Source: Pampus argenteus (Eukaryota; Chordata; Actinopteri; Scombriformes; Stromateidae). Taken from it: a stretch of 64,000 nt of DNA. The stretch's first letter is position 1. Each line of letters begins with the position of its first letter. The stretch covers positions 22,895,001 to 22,959,000 of the forward strand of contig CM072862.1 of assembly GCA_036937835.1 (NCBI GenBank), given 5' to 3'. The translations under genes and the position numbers were made by a program. This document shows, one piece after another, positions 26,521-36,878 of this stretch. The notes below the pieces were generated by a model that worked only from the letters and a program-made list of their open reading frames with translations, was not told the DNA's origin and ran no database searches.

Positions 26521-26614
26521 CAGGTCACAGCGTCGCAGGTCTCGGCGTCGCAGGTCTCGGCGTCGCAGGTCACAGCGTCGCAGGTCTCAGCGTCGCAGGT
26601 CTCAGCGTCGCAGG
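26521..26614. repeat. 15-bp minisatellite, about 6.3 copies
   Basis: Six full tandem units of 15 bp plus a partial one. The consensus is CAGGTCTCAGCGTCG, with TCTCAG, TCTCGG and TCACAG variants. Unit order by variant is ACAG, TCGG, TCGG, ACAG, TCAG, TCAG, which suggests that blocks of units were duplicated, not single units only. Each unit has one or two CpGs. The period is a multiple of three, so a + strand frame stays open through it and reads a five-residue repeat (Ser-Ala-Ser-Gln-Val). No other sign of coding is present. Confidence 0.93.
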
Positions 26615-27372
26615 CTGTTTGTAAACATATTGTACATGGTCAGTTTTGTGGTTGGACTAAGGCCAGGCGATGTTGCTCCTCTTTACCTAAACTCATTTGT
26701 AGTCGACTTCTGTCTTTGTTATGCCGCGGAGATTTGAGGCAAACGTGATCTGAAAGAATCAAAGAAATTTGGGTGCACATGGTAAATACAGCTTGTAACT
26801 ACGGTAACTCTGAGCCTACCGTAGTCTGCTGAGGGGAAGATGATGATGATGAAAGGACGCTCTCGCTATAAATAAAGTGGTTCTCTTCGGGAGAAAAGAA
26901 GGCCGTTTGACAGTCTCGTACACTGGAGTAATAATATCTAAGAGACCTCCCGTTATGCTGCACACAGCCTCTTCATTTTGTAATCTAACTATGCCCCTGG
27001 TGCAAACACTTAACCCCTGTAACCACACTTAACTCCACCATTATTACTGTACTGTCTTTCAGATAGATTTCCCTGCTGAGCCCCATCATGCTTCTGCAAG
27101 CTGCCCTGGATATTTTTGTCCAGTTTTTTAAGCATCCGGTTTCAAGTAAAATAGTAATTGTGTCTCCCTCCCAGTGTTGGCTCGAAGGCTTTGATCTCTC
27201 CTGTGCTCCAGTGTTAAATGGTTTCCTCCAAATTGCTGTGAACACACAGCGACTGGCTGCTCTTTTATCAGCAGCAGCCCGCCAACAGCACCTCCTCACC
27301 AACCACTTTGAAGCCCCAAACAACTCACCCTGAAAAGGAGAGAAAAAAGAGAGAAAAGGATGAGAAGTCACA

Positions 27373-27380
<8 letters not shown>

Positions 27381-27413
<33 letters not shown>
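27381..27413. repeat. TA microsatellite
   Basis: A TA run of about 16 units, preceded by a short GT run (27374-27380). Confidence 0.9.
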
Positions 27414-27417
<4 letters not shown>

Positions 27418-27876
27418 AACTCATTTACTTGACAATATATTTGGCCAGCATAATGTACATGTTCATTGGGTAATTGAACGAGGACGGTGGGATTGTAACT
27501 TAGCTTTCCTGTTGTAATTAGCCGAATTTGCATGCAGATGCTTATCTTAACGAGGGGAGAAATTGCGACAGTTTGAAATGTTTTTTTTGTGTCTGGAGCC
27601 GGTAGCATTAAGCTTATCAGAGGCAGATTGGCCACACTTGACCTCTCAAAGGAAGCAGAGACTGAACCGAACGGCTGTAAAATGATGGAAATGCTGCACT
27701 TTACTGTCGATACTTTGTGTGTGTTATTGTAGTGAACACAACACAAACAACACAAATGACAGTGACAGCAGTCAAGGACAAAATAAGGAAAAAGGCCCAG
27801 ACTTTGAAATCCAAAGCTGATAAATTGCTGGGTGTTTGACTTTGCAAGGCATACTGGATTATATTGATTTTCTATC

Positions 27877-27880
<4 letters not shown>

Positions 27881-27931
<51 letters not shown>
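27881..27931. repeat. (GT)25 microsatellite
   Basis: A perfect GT dinucleotide run of about 25 units. Confidence 0.92.
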
Positions 27932-27933
<2 letters not shown>

Positions 27934-28057
27934 TTGAAAGCGATAGCAAACGAAAAAAAGAAAAAAAAAACTCAGAGGGCAAGAGAATGTAATATTGTGT
28001 TTCATTAAAAAATCTATAGGATATCTTATTACAGCCACATGATTTTCTTTAGTATCA

Positions 28058-28217
28058 GGGGTTGGCGTGGGGCTGGTGGAGTTGGCGTGGGGCTGGTGGG
28101 GTGGAGCTGGTGGGGTTGGTGGGGTTGGGGTGGAGATGGTGGGGTTTCAGGTGGAGCTGGTGGGGTTGGGGTGGGGTTGGCGGGGTTGGTGGGGTTGGGG
28201 TGGAGCTGGTGGGTGGC
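28058..28217. repeat. GGTGGGGTT-type G-rich minisatellite
   Basis: A degenerate tandem array built from blocks such as GGAGCTGGTGGGGTT and GGGGTTGGCGTGGGGCTGGT over about 160 bp. The + strand has more than ten runs of three or four G separated by short loops, so it fits intramolecular G-quadruplex formation. All three + frames read Gly/Val/Trp-rich peptides and the minus frame Pro-rich peptides, both expected from the composition and not taken as coding. Confidence 0.85.
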
Positions 28218-28793
28218 GAGATGAATGTGCTTTCCTGCCTCAGATCTCATCAGTTGTTGTTCATGGAGAAAGGCAGGAACTCTGCTCAATCTGACCAGTA
28301 TGTCAACTACTTCCTGGACATTTTTGTCAACTGCTCGCTGATTTTTTTATTTATTTCTTTACGGCCGTATCTGATATCTCGTCCCTACACGACTGAACAA
28401 ACTAAACACTTGTAAAATCACAAAATCTATAGTCTCTCGTATATAAGTTCTCTCTGCTCACAAATTCTGGTTTATTTGAGTGATGTCAAAAGGACTTGTT
28501 TATTTCCGCTCTTCTTCTGCAGTCACGTCCAGGCAATCTTTTCTTTTTTTTAGTGCATAATTTGTCTCGGTTTACAAGTTTCATTTTGAAGAAAAAAGAT
28601 TTTTTTTTAATAGTTTTTTTTTTTTAACCAGAAAAGGTTATCCCAATTCTCAAACTGTGACATTAAGTGATGGTTTTAACCTTTCGTCTGACTGATCTGT
28701 AGATACTCATTTAATGTAAGCAACATGCTGTTTCTTGCTATTTTGCTGTCCGATTAATTACCACGAGGCGGTATTTTTGACGTCCCCCCCCCT

Positions 28794-28815
28794 TACACAC
28801 ACACACACACACACA
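28794..28815. repeat. CA microsatellite
   Basis: A CA run directly after a C homopolymer (28785-28792). Confidence 0.85.
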
Positions 28816-29673
28816 CCACATCTCTAAACCAGCTCTCACAGTGTGCCCGTCTGTGCCGCTGTCGTCTCAGCGGGCCAATCCTTCATCGCGGGCCCATGGG
28901 GAGGCTGATAAGAGGGGGAATTCAAGCCTCAATCAGTGCTGGTTAATTATCACGACCGGGGGAGGTGAGAGAGGTTTCCCCGTCTTCCCGTTCCCTCTTG
29001 GATCTCCGTCTCCTTCTCAAACTCGCTCCTCTGTCGGAAACTTGCACTCAACATTTTTCCACTGTTGTTGTGTTTTTTTTTCTGTTTTGTTGCGCTGAAA
29101 TTATTAAACTATATGGTGTCATTTTTTCCTCCCACTGTGACACTTTTTTTTAAAAATGTATTTATCTCTAATTTGTGGGTTTGTTGGATCCGTCCTGTGA
29201 CCAGTGGGCAGCTTTTGCAACATGGATGGGATTTTTTACTTTCACACACAGTGTCCCAACTACTCATTACATAGCTGGTTTTCTGCAGTGATGTATATTT
29301 ATGTTTCATGATTGACAGCGTTTGCAGAATCCATTTTATTTTGTTTTCCGTTTTAATTTATGTTAATTACAGATGTTACAATGCAACATGCTTTTAGGGA
29401 TTTTATTTATTTTTTAATTTTTTAACCGTTTTCTCACCATTTGACCATTTTTACCGTCTCCTCGTGTCGGCTGTGTGAAGTTTGATGTGTGCACATTGAA
29501 AAAGTGACGCTTGTCTAGCTAAGTTCGATTATCGGGTGTCTGTGAGATAAACTGGCAGCTTCTCTCAAAAGTTGAAACTTAGGAATTAAGATAAATACAT
29601 CTGTAAAAATGCAAATATGCATTTTTCAGAAACATTGGTTCCAAAATATTTGTCGTAAACTGATGAAAGATTT

Positions 29674-29686
29674 TGACCTTTGACCT
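29674..29686 (-). promoter_or_regulatory. Perfect DR1 nuclear-receptor half-site pair
   Basis: The + strand reads TGACCTTTGACCT; on the minus strand this is AGGTCA-A-AGGTCA, two exact AGGTCA half-sites spaced by one base. DR1 is the known preferred site of HNF4 and of RXR heterodimers such as RXR-PPAR. It lies 5.3 kb before the Ig1 exon, inside the intron. Occupancy or enhancer activity is not shown by sequence, and a chance match is possible. Confidence 0.35.
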
Positions 29687-30014
29687 TTTTTAAAAACACA
29701 TTAGTTTTGGCCAGATTTTATAGGGTTTTTTAAGTTAAAAGTTGCCTCAACTAAAGCCTTTTACACCTTTCATTAAAATAAAAACATCTTTACTGATCTT
29801 AACTGAACATCACAACTACTGTCTCCAAGGTGGTCTTGAAGTGAGCTCGAACCCTTCACAGCAAAACAGGAAATGAGGTTTTTCGGAAAGTAAGATTAGC
29901 TACTGATTAGATGTTAAACTATTGCATGTCACCATTACCATAACCCCTCAGTCACGAGTTTGCACATCGGTCAATAGCAGCGAGCAGACAGGATGACAGA
30001 GAACTGTGAGCTGG

Positions 30015-30035
30015 AAAAAAAAAAAAAAAAAAAAA
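30015..30035. repeat. Poly-A run (21 A)
   Basis: An uninterrupted A homopolymer with no recognised retroelement body beside it. Confidence 0.85.
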
Positions 30036-31465
30036 GAAATTGGATCCTTTTCCTCCTTTTTAATCTGCCAGTTGAGCGAATGCCAGCACAGGACAGCCAG
30101 CGTGCGCCAGGCGGCCCAATCATTTTGTCCGTCCCTTTATGGCTTGGCCTCAACCCCTCGTTTCATCCGCTGTTGTGGGGAAACGCCACAACGATACCAG
30201 AATCAGAGGTTTGTGGCGTCCCTGATCATAGCTACCTCCCTCAGGCATGTCAGCCTTTGTTCCTGACATCAACTCTTAAAAAGAAGACTTGAGCAACCGC
30301 AAAAGAAGAAAAAAAGAAATGCATTCATTTGAACTTCTGCTTTTCTTCTGTTTTTTTTCCCCCTTTTGCCTTCTTTGACAGCGGACACCAGATTTATATG
30401 ATAAATGTCTTTCATAGAATTGAAAACACTCATCTGTCTCTTTCTTTTCTAATACCTGCTGGTTAAATGGGTTATTAAGTCAAATCTTTACCGCTTTGAT
30501 TCAATTAAAGTCAAGTGCGTTTCCTTTTTTTATTTTTTTTTTATTTTAACAAAATGAAAGGAAGCAGCTTTAACTTGCAAACGCTCTCTAATAGAATCCT
30601 TGAAGTGACCTCTGAGCTTTTCCTTTCTTATTAGGAAAAAAACGGACAGCCTTTCCATTTTATTATTATTATAATTTTTTTTTCGCCCTTCATTTTGGTC
30701 TTAAGTTCATTATTTCCCTGTGGTGGTTTGAGAGATGGAAAGATAAACGATTCTGCAGAGAAACACAGAAACAGAATGGAGGTATAAAGATAAAAGAAGA
30801 AAGACAGGGAAAGCGTGGGATGCATGCAGAGAGTGTTTCCATTAGTGTCATTTAAAGCAACCCTGACGCTGAGGGTGGAGGGACAAACAGTGAAGAGATG
30901 GAGGTGGGTGGGGGTGAGGGTGGGGGCGGTCATTACCTGAGTGGAAGGTTTTCATTCATCCTTCATGTGTCGTTAATGATTTTGCACTCTTTAGTTTGTC
31001 GTTTTTTCTTTTTCTTAAAGCTCAACGATTCAGTGACACATTATAACAGCACATAATTCCCACATAACAACAAACATATTTATCTTCGCTATATCGCTCT
31101 TGAGCCTCTTACATTGTAACTCTCAGCTTCCTAGTGGTTGTAAATATCTTTCGAGTGTGTTTACTTTCAAGAACGTCCAGGATTTCCCTTTGTCCCCCAA
31201 ATCCAAATCCAAAGCCACAAAAGGGTCTCTGTAGTTGAAAACAGGGCTGGTTTTATTTTTTTATTTTTTCCAGAGTGGTCTGCTCTGTCTCAAGAGCGGC
31301 TCAATAAGGAGGCCAGTCAATATGGCTGCTCTCAGGCGGGCGGGTCGATGAGGGGAGGAGGCTTCCTGCTGAGCCAAGGGTAGAATGGAAGAAAACAGGG
31401 GTCTTTGTGTGAATGAGGGGACCCTCAGCCTCACTCTTTACTACCTTTTTCCTAACCGTTGAGAG

Positions 31466-31470
<5 letters not shown>

Positions 31471-31530
<60 letters not shown>
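31471..31530. repeat. (GT)30 microsatellite
   Basis: A perfect 60-bp GT run. Confidence 0.93.
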
Positions 31531-31532
<2 letters not shown>

Positions 31533-31663
31533 TGCAGGAGTTTTGTAGTAATTGATACTTACAAGTCACACAAGTGAGTTATCAACAGTTTGATTTTTCT
31601 TTTTTTTAACGGGTTACTCAGGACATGGCAGAGAGGAGATTTTGAACATGTGTGAATAAAGTG

Positions 31664-31700
31664 CACACACACACACACACATACACACACACACACACAC
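31664..31700. repeat. CA microsatellite, interrupted once
   Basis: A CA run broken by one AT step at about 31681. It lies 130 bp after the 31471-31530 GT run, so the two tracts are complementary and could pair. Confidence 0.9.
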
Positions 31701-32869
31701 CTCTCACCTTGACAGTAAGCTCTGTTACGTCTGAAAACATGCTTTCAACACGGCTCGAGTTGGGTAAAAACCAGCTTCTAGCTGCAGCATATCAGGGCGC
31801 CGCTTTCGGCTGCGCTCCCCAAACCTTTTATGACTGCTGAGCAAAGTGGATTTGGGACAGAGGTAACAGCCCGTACTTATCAAGCAGACAACCTCATTTT
31901 CTAGCCTCTTGCTCTCCGCTCCCTGTGTGGTGGTTCCTATTTTTCAAAGACAAATGTGGAGGGGTGGAGGGGGTGGAGGCTCCAGCACTGCTGGGCGTGA
32001 ATAGATATTACAGTTCCCCCCTCAGTGTAATGCGGTTTCTGACAGCACCTTCCTTCTTGAACTCTGCTGCTGTGTTGTTGAAAGCCTGCAGTGTTTTAAC
32101 ACGACAACAGAAACCATCAAACCTAATTTACTGCTTCTTACTTTGATGACGTACGACTGTCGATGAGCAGAATACATCAAGAGGATGCAGCTCGATCTGT
32201 AGGTGTTCATTAGCATTTTATTTTATTTTTTTTTATTTTATTTTATTTTTCCAGGCTGGTAGCTCACAACATTGTTAGCTGCCAAAAGTAAAACTTTTCC
32301 TTGACCTAAAATCTGAAGCTTGTCAGTAGTCGGTGACAGTGATGTTTTTGCATTTTTATTTTTTTTTATTTTTTTTTGTAGATTTGCTTTGAATGAAATG
32401 CTGCATGATGCGATCCATGCTAACGTTATCCTGCTCATTTAGCTTCACTGCATTACAAGAAAAGACAGTTTGGGTTAGTTAATCTTTTCAATATTAACTA
32501 CACACGAGGTTTTTCCTGCTTCTAGACCTTGAAACTAAGATTTGGTTCTGAATCTAGTCTGTGAATCTTATAATTTCTCTCTGCACATGCCACAAAAACA
32601 TGCAAATACAAACATTTAGTTTACAGTTTTTTGGTTGGCATGTATTTAGTCTGCATGTAGTGGGTCCAGCATTGATTAAACTGTCCCACCTTCCTGTGCT
32701 AATGGACCCTGGACTTTAGCCACCACCACGACCGCTATTGTTTTGCTTCTTGTTGGTTCGTGTTTTCATCTTTCTGCAGCTTGACTAATGGCCTTGATAG
32801 AGTTATGAGGGAAATGATTTTAGGTGGAGGCGAGCGTAGATCAGTATAAACCAGCCTGTAATCAACACC

Positions 32870-32876
<7 letters not shown>

Positions 32877-32903
<27 letters not shown>
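32877..32903. repeat. CA microsatellite
   Basis: An uninterrupted CA run of about 13 units. Confidence 0.9.
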
Positions 32904-33172
32904 TTCTTTCCCCTCGCCCTGCTCTCTGGATGTTGTGTCCGCAACTGAAAGCAGATGGTTCGCCATTTTGTTCAACAGTCGAGCCGAAGCTAAGCCCTCC
33001 CCTACTGCTCCTACGACGGGGATAAAAAGCTGCTAAAGGCGGCTGTTCTGACTCTGATAGGATGCTGCAGGACCTTCAAGCCCATTCAGTTTCCTCCTTT
33101 TAGATAGAGAGCGACTGAAGATGGTCTTTTTCGCTGGAAAATAGCCAGGATTGGGTCTGAAAGCTCTGCCCA

Positions 33173-33176
<4 letters not shown>

Positions 33177-33204
<28 letters not shown>
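33177..33204. repeat. (CA)14 microsatellite
   Basis: An uninterrupted CA run of about 14 units. Confidence 0.9.
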
Positions 33205-33208
<4 letters not shown>

Positions 33209-34934
33209 TTCCAGCAGCTTAAAGCAGAGATGATTAAGCATGCCATGGTGCCTCTGGTCTGCAGGAGTGACGAATTCCCCCCACAGCTACTCCTCTCTGG
33301 TCTCTGTCCATCTGTCATTTGCACCATCAGTAAAATACATTTTCTGGTTTTGTCACATTCTTGCCCGATATGATATATGTACACAAGGCCGCTCTGAATC
33401 TGCAATTTCCTCGCAATCAGCTGCTCACTTCAGTCTAATTTAAAAGCCACTCGCTCGCTGCTAAGAGTTACAGTTGAAAACATGTTGCGCCGGCAGACAA
33501 CGGCGTATATTTTATTCCTTACTGCTGTTTTTATCTAATTAAAACCTTCATCCAGCTCTGCTTGAATAAAATAATGTCTGTCCGTTGCTAGTTTTGATAA
33601 AATGCTGCTCTAGTAAGTCGTAAGAAGTTTGTAAATGTTCCTCTTCGGCGAATGAACCTCTGCTAATCAATCTCACCTCTTCCTCTATTCCGATCGTCTC
33701 CATTTCTGAACCGGTGCACAGCTCGGTGCGAACGCTGCGTCGTCTTATTTTCATCGCCTATAATTGTTTGTGCTTTCAGGAGAACTAAGTGCACTGAGGA
33801 CAAACGGTCATATTGCCGCTGTAATGGACCCACACATTACGTCGCTTCCCCTTTTTTTTTATTTTTTTTTTAATCTCACACGAGGGACTCGGCGCCGCAA
33901 GGTAGAGAAATTACCTCCCGGTAGTTAAATAGCTGAACCATTGACAGAGCATCTCTCTCTTTCTCTCTCTCTCTCTTCGTCTCTTTCTGCTCTGGCTTTC
34001 CCCCCCTGGAGACGTGCCATTTCCTTGGAAGAGTGCAGGCATATTTTAAACTGCATTTAACATTCACCCACTCATTTCGCCCCCCCTCCCCTTATTCATT
34101 GCGTTATTAAAATATTTTCATGGCCCCCTTAATTATTTTTTCTATCTCTCCTCCATCCCTGCAGAACTGATAATTTGTGTTATTTATCTAAACAATACCA
34201 CTTTTGTGACTCTTAAGGGTGGGAGTGCTTGAATAATGGATGAGGACAAATGCAAAGCAATTGCACTTACTCCGACTTTGACACTATCCATGTCAGAGCG
34301 ACGTTACCATTCAAGCTTGAGGGAAGGAAATGGCAAAGTGTTTACTCCTTTCGCTGCACTCTCTACTTATAATAAAGCAAGACGTGATATTAACTTTGCC
34401 AGGGAGGCTAGACTGAGTTAAATTTGTCAGTTCCTCTCGTCCAATTCCAGCGGGGCTCGTGGTTTCATAATGAAAAGCCTCTTGGAGTCTCTGGGATAGA
34501 CTCGGGCACATTGGCTGAAAAGACAGAATGAACAGAAAGACGTTTTTTGCCTCGGGAACATTTCGGGTACCCGGAGTCCTGTAGTGTCCTTTTCATTTCA
34601 GCCGTCAGCACATTTTGTGTAACTTTTTGTAAATTTGCCATTGAAGTCAATGACGTCTTAGAAGATTTGATTTCGTAGTCGTTTGTTGTCATGTGGTTGA
34701 CCTCAGAAAGCAGCTGGTAATCTGCGTGTTCTCCAGAGAGTATCTGCTGCAGAGTAAATGCAAAAAAAATGTTCAGTTTGACTGCTTGGGCACAGTGTTG
34801 TGTTAAGTAATACATCACAGGAGCTCTTTAGTGTTTGCAGCAAGCATCAGATTTACTCTTTACAGGTGGTGATATATGCCGATAACCAAGCAAAACACTT
34901 TCTAAAGAATTGTTTGTGTAAAGAATCTAAGATT

Positions 34935-34985
34935 CTTCTTCTTCTTTTTTCTTTTTTTTTGGTCCCTCCAGCTTCAGCAGCGCAG
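34935..34985 (+). promoter_or_regulatory. Splice acceptor region with tandem AGs for the Ig1 exon
   Basis: A long pyrimidine tract (34935-34960) ends in CCAG at 34971, the preferred acceptor. It is followed closely by further AGs ending at 34977, 34980 and 34985. Use of 34977 or 34980 keeps the reading frame and would drop two or three residues (Ala/Ser) at the start of the mature Ig1 region; 34985 would shift the frame. The 34975-34980 CAGCAG is a classical NAGNAG tandem acceptor. The first AG is chosen because it follows the pyrimidine tract with no earlier AG and gives the phase-1 junction usual for Ig exons. Confidence 0.7.
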
Positions 34986-35289
34986 CCCTTCAGCCCCTTC
35001 TGGTTCACGGCGGAGCCCCAGGACACACTGGCCATCCGGGGCAACTCGGCGTTGCTCAACTGCTCGGCCCACAGCGATGCAGCCACGCGCATCGAGTGGA
35101 AGAAAGACGGCACCTTTATGAGCCTGGTGTCGGACGAGAGACGACGCATACTCCCCGACGGCTCGCTGTTCTTCACCCACGTGGTGCACTCCAAGCACAA
35201 CAAGCCGGACGAAGGCACCTACCAGTGCGTCGCCACCATCGACAACCTGGGGTCCATTTCCAGCCGCACGGCGCGCCTCTCTGTAGCAG
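34972..35289 (+). CDS. neo1: Neogenin-like receptor, exon encoding Ig domain 1 (partial gene)
   Basis: This exon encodes the first immunoglobulin domain of a cell-surface receptor of the neogenin/DCC family. In known members the Ig domains form the N-terminal part of the extracellular region, ahead of six fibronectin repeats that bind netrins and RGM proteins. The exon is 318 bp, 105 full codons plus a split codon at each end, phase 1 on both sides, with acceptor CCAG and donor GCAG/GTAAGG. The Ig fold shows the canonical Cys30, Trp42 (IEWKKDG) and Cys85 (DEGTYQC), and an Asn-Cys-Ser glycosylation sequon at Asn29. Motifs LPDGSLF, VVHSKHNKPDEG and YQCVAT match neogenin as I remember it; DCC differs at several of these positions. 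Codon third positions are GC-rich and the exon is rich in CpG, unlike its flanks. The signal-peptide exon is not in the window. Sure of the family; fairly sure of neogenin over DCC; the fish duplicate (a or b) is unknown. Confidence 0.93.
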
Positions 35290-36820
35290 GTAAGGCCTTC
35301 AAGCTTTATCAACCTGGTGACAAAGTAAAATGGTCCGTTTTGTCGTCGTTTTTTTTTTCTTTCCGAGTCCTACAATGTGACCTTCAGGAACAGCGAGTGA
35401 CGTGGGATTATTAGGTGTTTTTGAGTCAAGTCGTGCTCCAAAAATTCAATTTACAGCTGGAGGAGCCCCCAGAATGCATTTACTGTGTGCTTGCTCTCCT
35501 CAGCGCTGCTCGAACAGATTTAAAGACGCTCTGGAGAGGCCTCTTGTTGACAATAGGATAGCACAGCGTAAGCCTTTCTGAAACCGAGTACCAGTGTGAA
35601 GTTGCTGTCTGACTCGGTTGTGATTCGGTTTCTTATCAAAAGCTTTTTTGAATTATAAATTAATGAAGCGGCATATTACCAGCGGAGAGATTTAGAAGAT
35701 TCTTTTCTCACTCGAAAGAATTTAGTTGTCGAACTGCGCGTGCAACAAATAATAATAATAAATGTGTTTTAACACATGCTTTAGTCATTTTCAGCCTGTC
35801 CACAAATGATCCTTAATGTTGATGTTGATCTTTCCTGTTGTCATTTTCCCTGATGTTAATTAAAAAAACAGATTGATTGTTGGTGAAAACAGAAACCTAC
35901 AACAGGAGTTTGAAATGAGTAAATGCTAGTGTTGTGTACTTGCATATATGAGCATCGTCAGGTCTTTTCAACCACGGCTGGACAGTCGGCAATCCGTCTC
36001 GGCGCTTCATCGGTTCAAATCACTACGTTTGCAGTGATGCGCAATGCAGATTTGTTTAGTTCCTGTTCCAATGTGAGCTCTGCTATCAGGCAGCATCACA
36101 GCCAGCGGGATCTACCTGGGTCAACCGTGATGGGACGTTAGATACAATCAATTTCTACTTGAAGAGGGGAGCAGTTGAGCATCTGTCAGCCCAGTATAGG
36201 CACATGCACACTTTTCACATGGAAATTCATAGACGTAAAAGCTTCAACCATTGTGCACATGCATACACGCACAAGTGCAGAACACATTACGCTGTTGCTT
36301 TTATGGTTTTACTCGCACACACACACACACATGCACAACCAGTGATGTATCTCCAGCTGGCTGGCAGGTGGCCAATAAAAAGGTTAATTGCAGTGTAGAG
36401 AGAGCAGGCCATTAGGCCGCCATCAGACCCAAAAACGATGGTGCAGGCGGAGGGGGGGCGGAGTGGGCGTGACCTCTCAGATGTAATGACGGAATGAGTC
36501 ACGGGTGGCTAGAATGGCAGGGAGCATATCTGACAAATACCGGGGTAATATCTGGGATTGATTGCCAGGAAGACGTGCTGCTCATTCTTCTCAAGGAAAC
36601 CCACTTCCACGCATCGCCGGCGTCATCTTCAACCGGCACGCCGCGCTGCTCTTTAGCTTCACCTCTCTGCTGCTATAAGCTCCGGCAGATGCATCAGCCT
36701 AGAGACTATTCAACTGAAGCATTAGTGCTAAATGTTGCTAAATGCTAATTTGATTAGTCGTCAATAACTATAGTTGGAATATCAGTTTTTAAACATTGAA
36801 TTGTGACATAACATAATTAC

Positions 36821-36823
<3 letters not shown>

Positions 36824-36857
<34 letters not shown>

Positions 36858-36878
36858 TCTATCCATCTATCTATATAT
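36824..36878. repeat. TA run followed by ATCT repeats
   Basis: A TA run (36824-36854), then several ATCT/ATCC units, then a short TATATATACTGTA motif. Confidence 0.85.

Larger units (their letters stand above)
20000..28000 (+). other. Intron 1, segment c (no gene seen)
   Basis: Non-coding sequence with many CA/GT tracts (22752-22770, 23205-23279, 24341-24356, 24442-24468, 24695-24713, 27881-27931), a TA tract (27381-27413), a TCCC run (22198-22218), a 15-bp minisatellite (26521-26614) and a TTG run (26217-26233). An AT-rich stretch at 20330-20420 contains an ATGCAAAT octamer among TAAT motifs and is enhancer-like in composition only. The longest open frame of the window (minus strand, 256 codons, 26985-27755) crosses the TA tract and shows no recognisable domain. 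Confidence 0.6.
28001..34971 (+). other. Intron 1, segment d, up to the Ig1 exon (no gene seen)
   Basis: Non-coding sequence with a G-rich minisatellite (28058-28217), GT and CA tracts (28794-28815, 31471-31530, 31664-31700, 32877-32903, 33177-33204), a poly-A run (30015-30035), T-rich stretches (near 28600, 30525, 32225, 32360 and 33855) and a perfect DR1 motif (29674-29686). The last part is a pyrimidine-rich tract (34935-34960) leading into the splice acceptor at 34971. The short open frame that runs from about 34800 into the Ig1 exon has no signal peptide and is intron read-through, not an alternative start. Confidence 0.7.

Noticed and set aside
26431..26748. Open frame with five-residue repeats over the minisatellite
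   Set aside because: The frame stays open because the unit is 15 bp; flanking sequence has no coding features.
26985..27755. Longest open frame, 256 codons on the minus strand
   Set aside because: It passes through a TA microsatellite (poly Tyr-Ile), shows no known domain, no codon bias and no splice or promoter context; a frame of this length is possible by chance in 64 kb of six-frame sequence.
34800..34971. Alternative first exon joined to Ig1 without splicing
   Set aside because: The frame is open from an ATG at 34800, but the peptide has no signal sequence, and the last part is the pyrimidine tract and splice acceptor.
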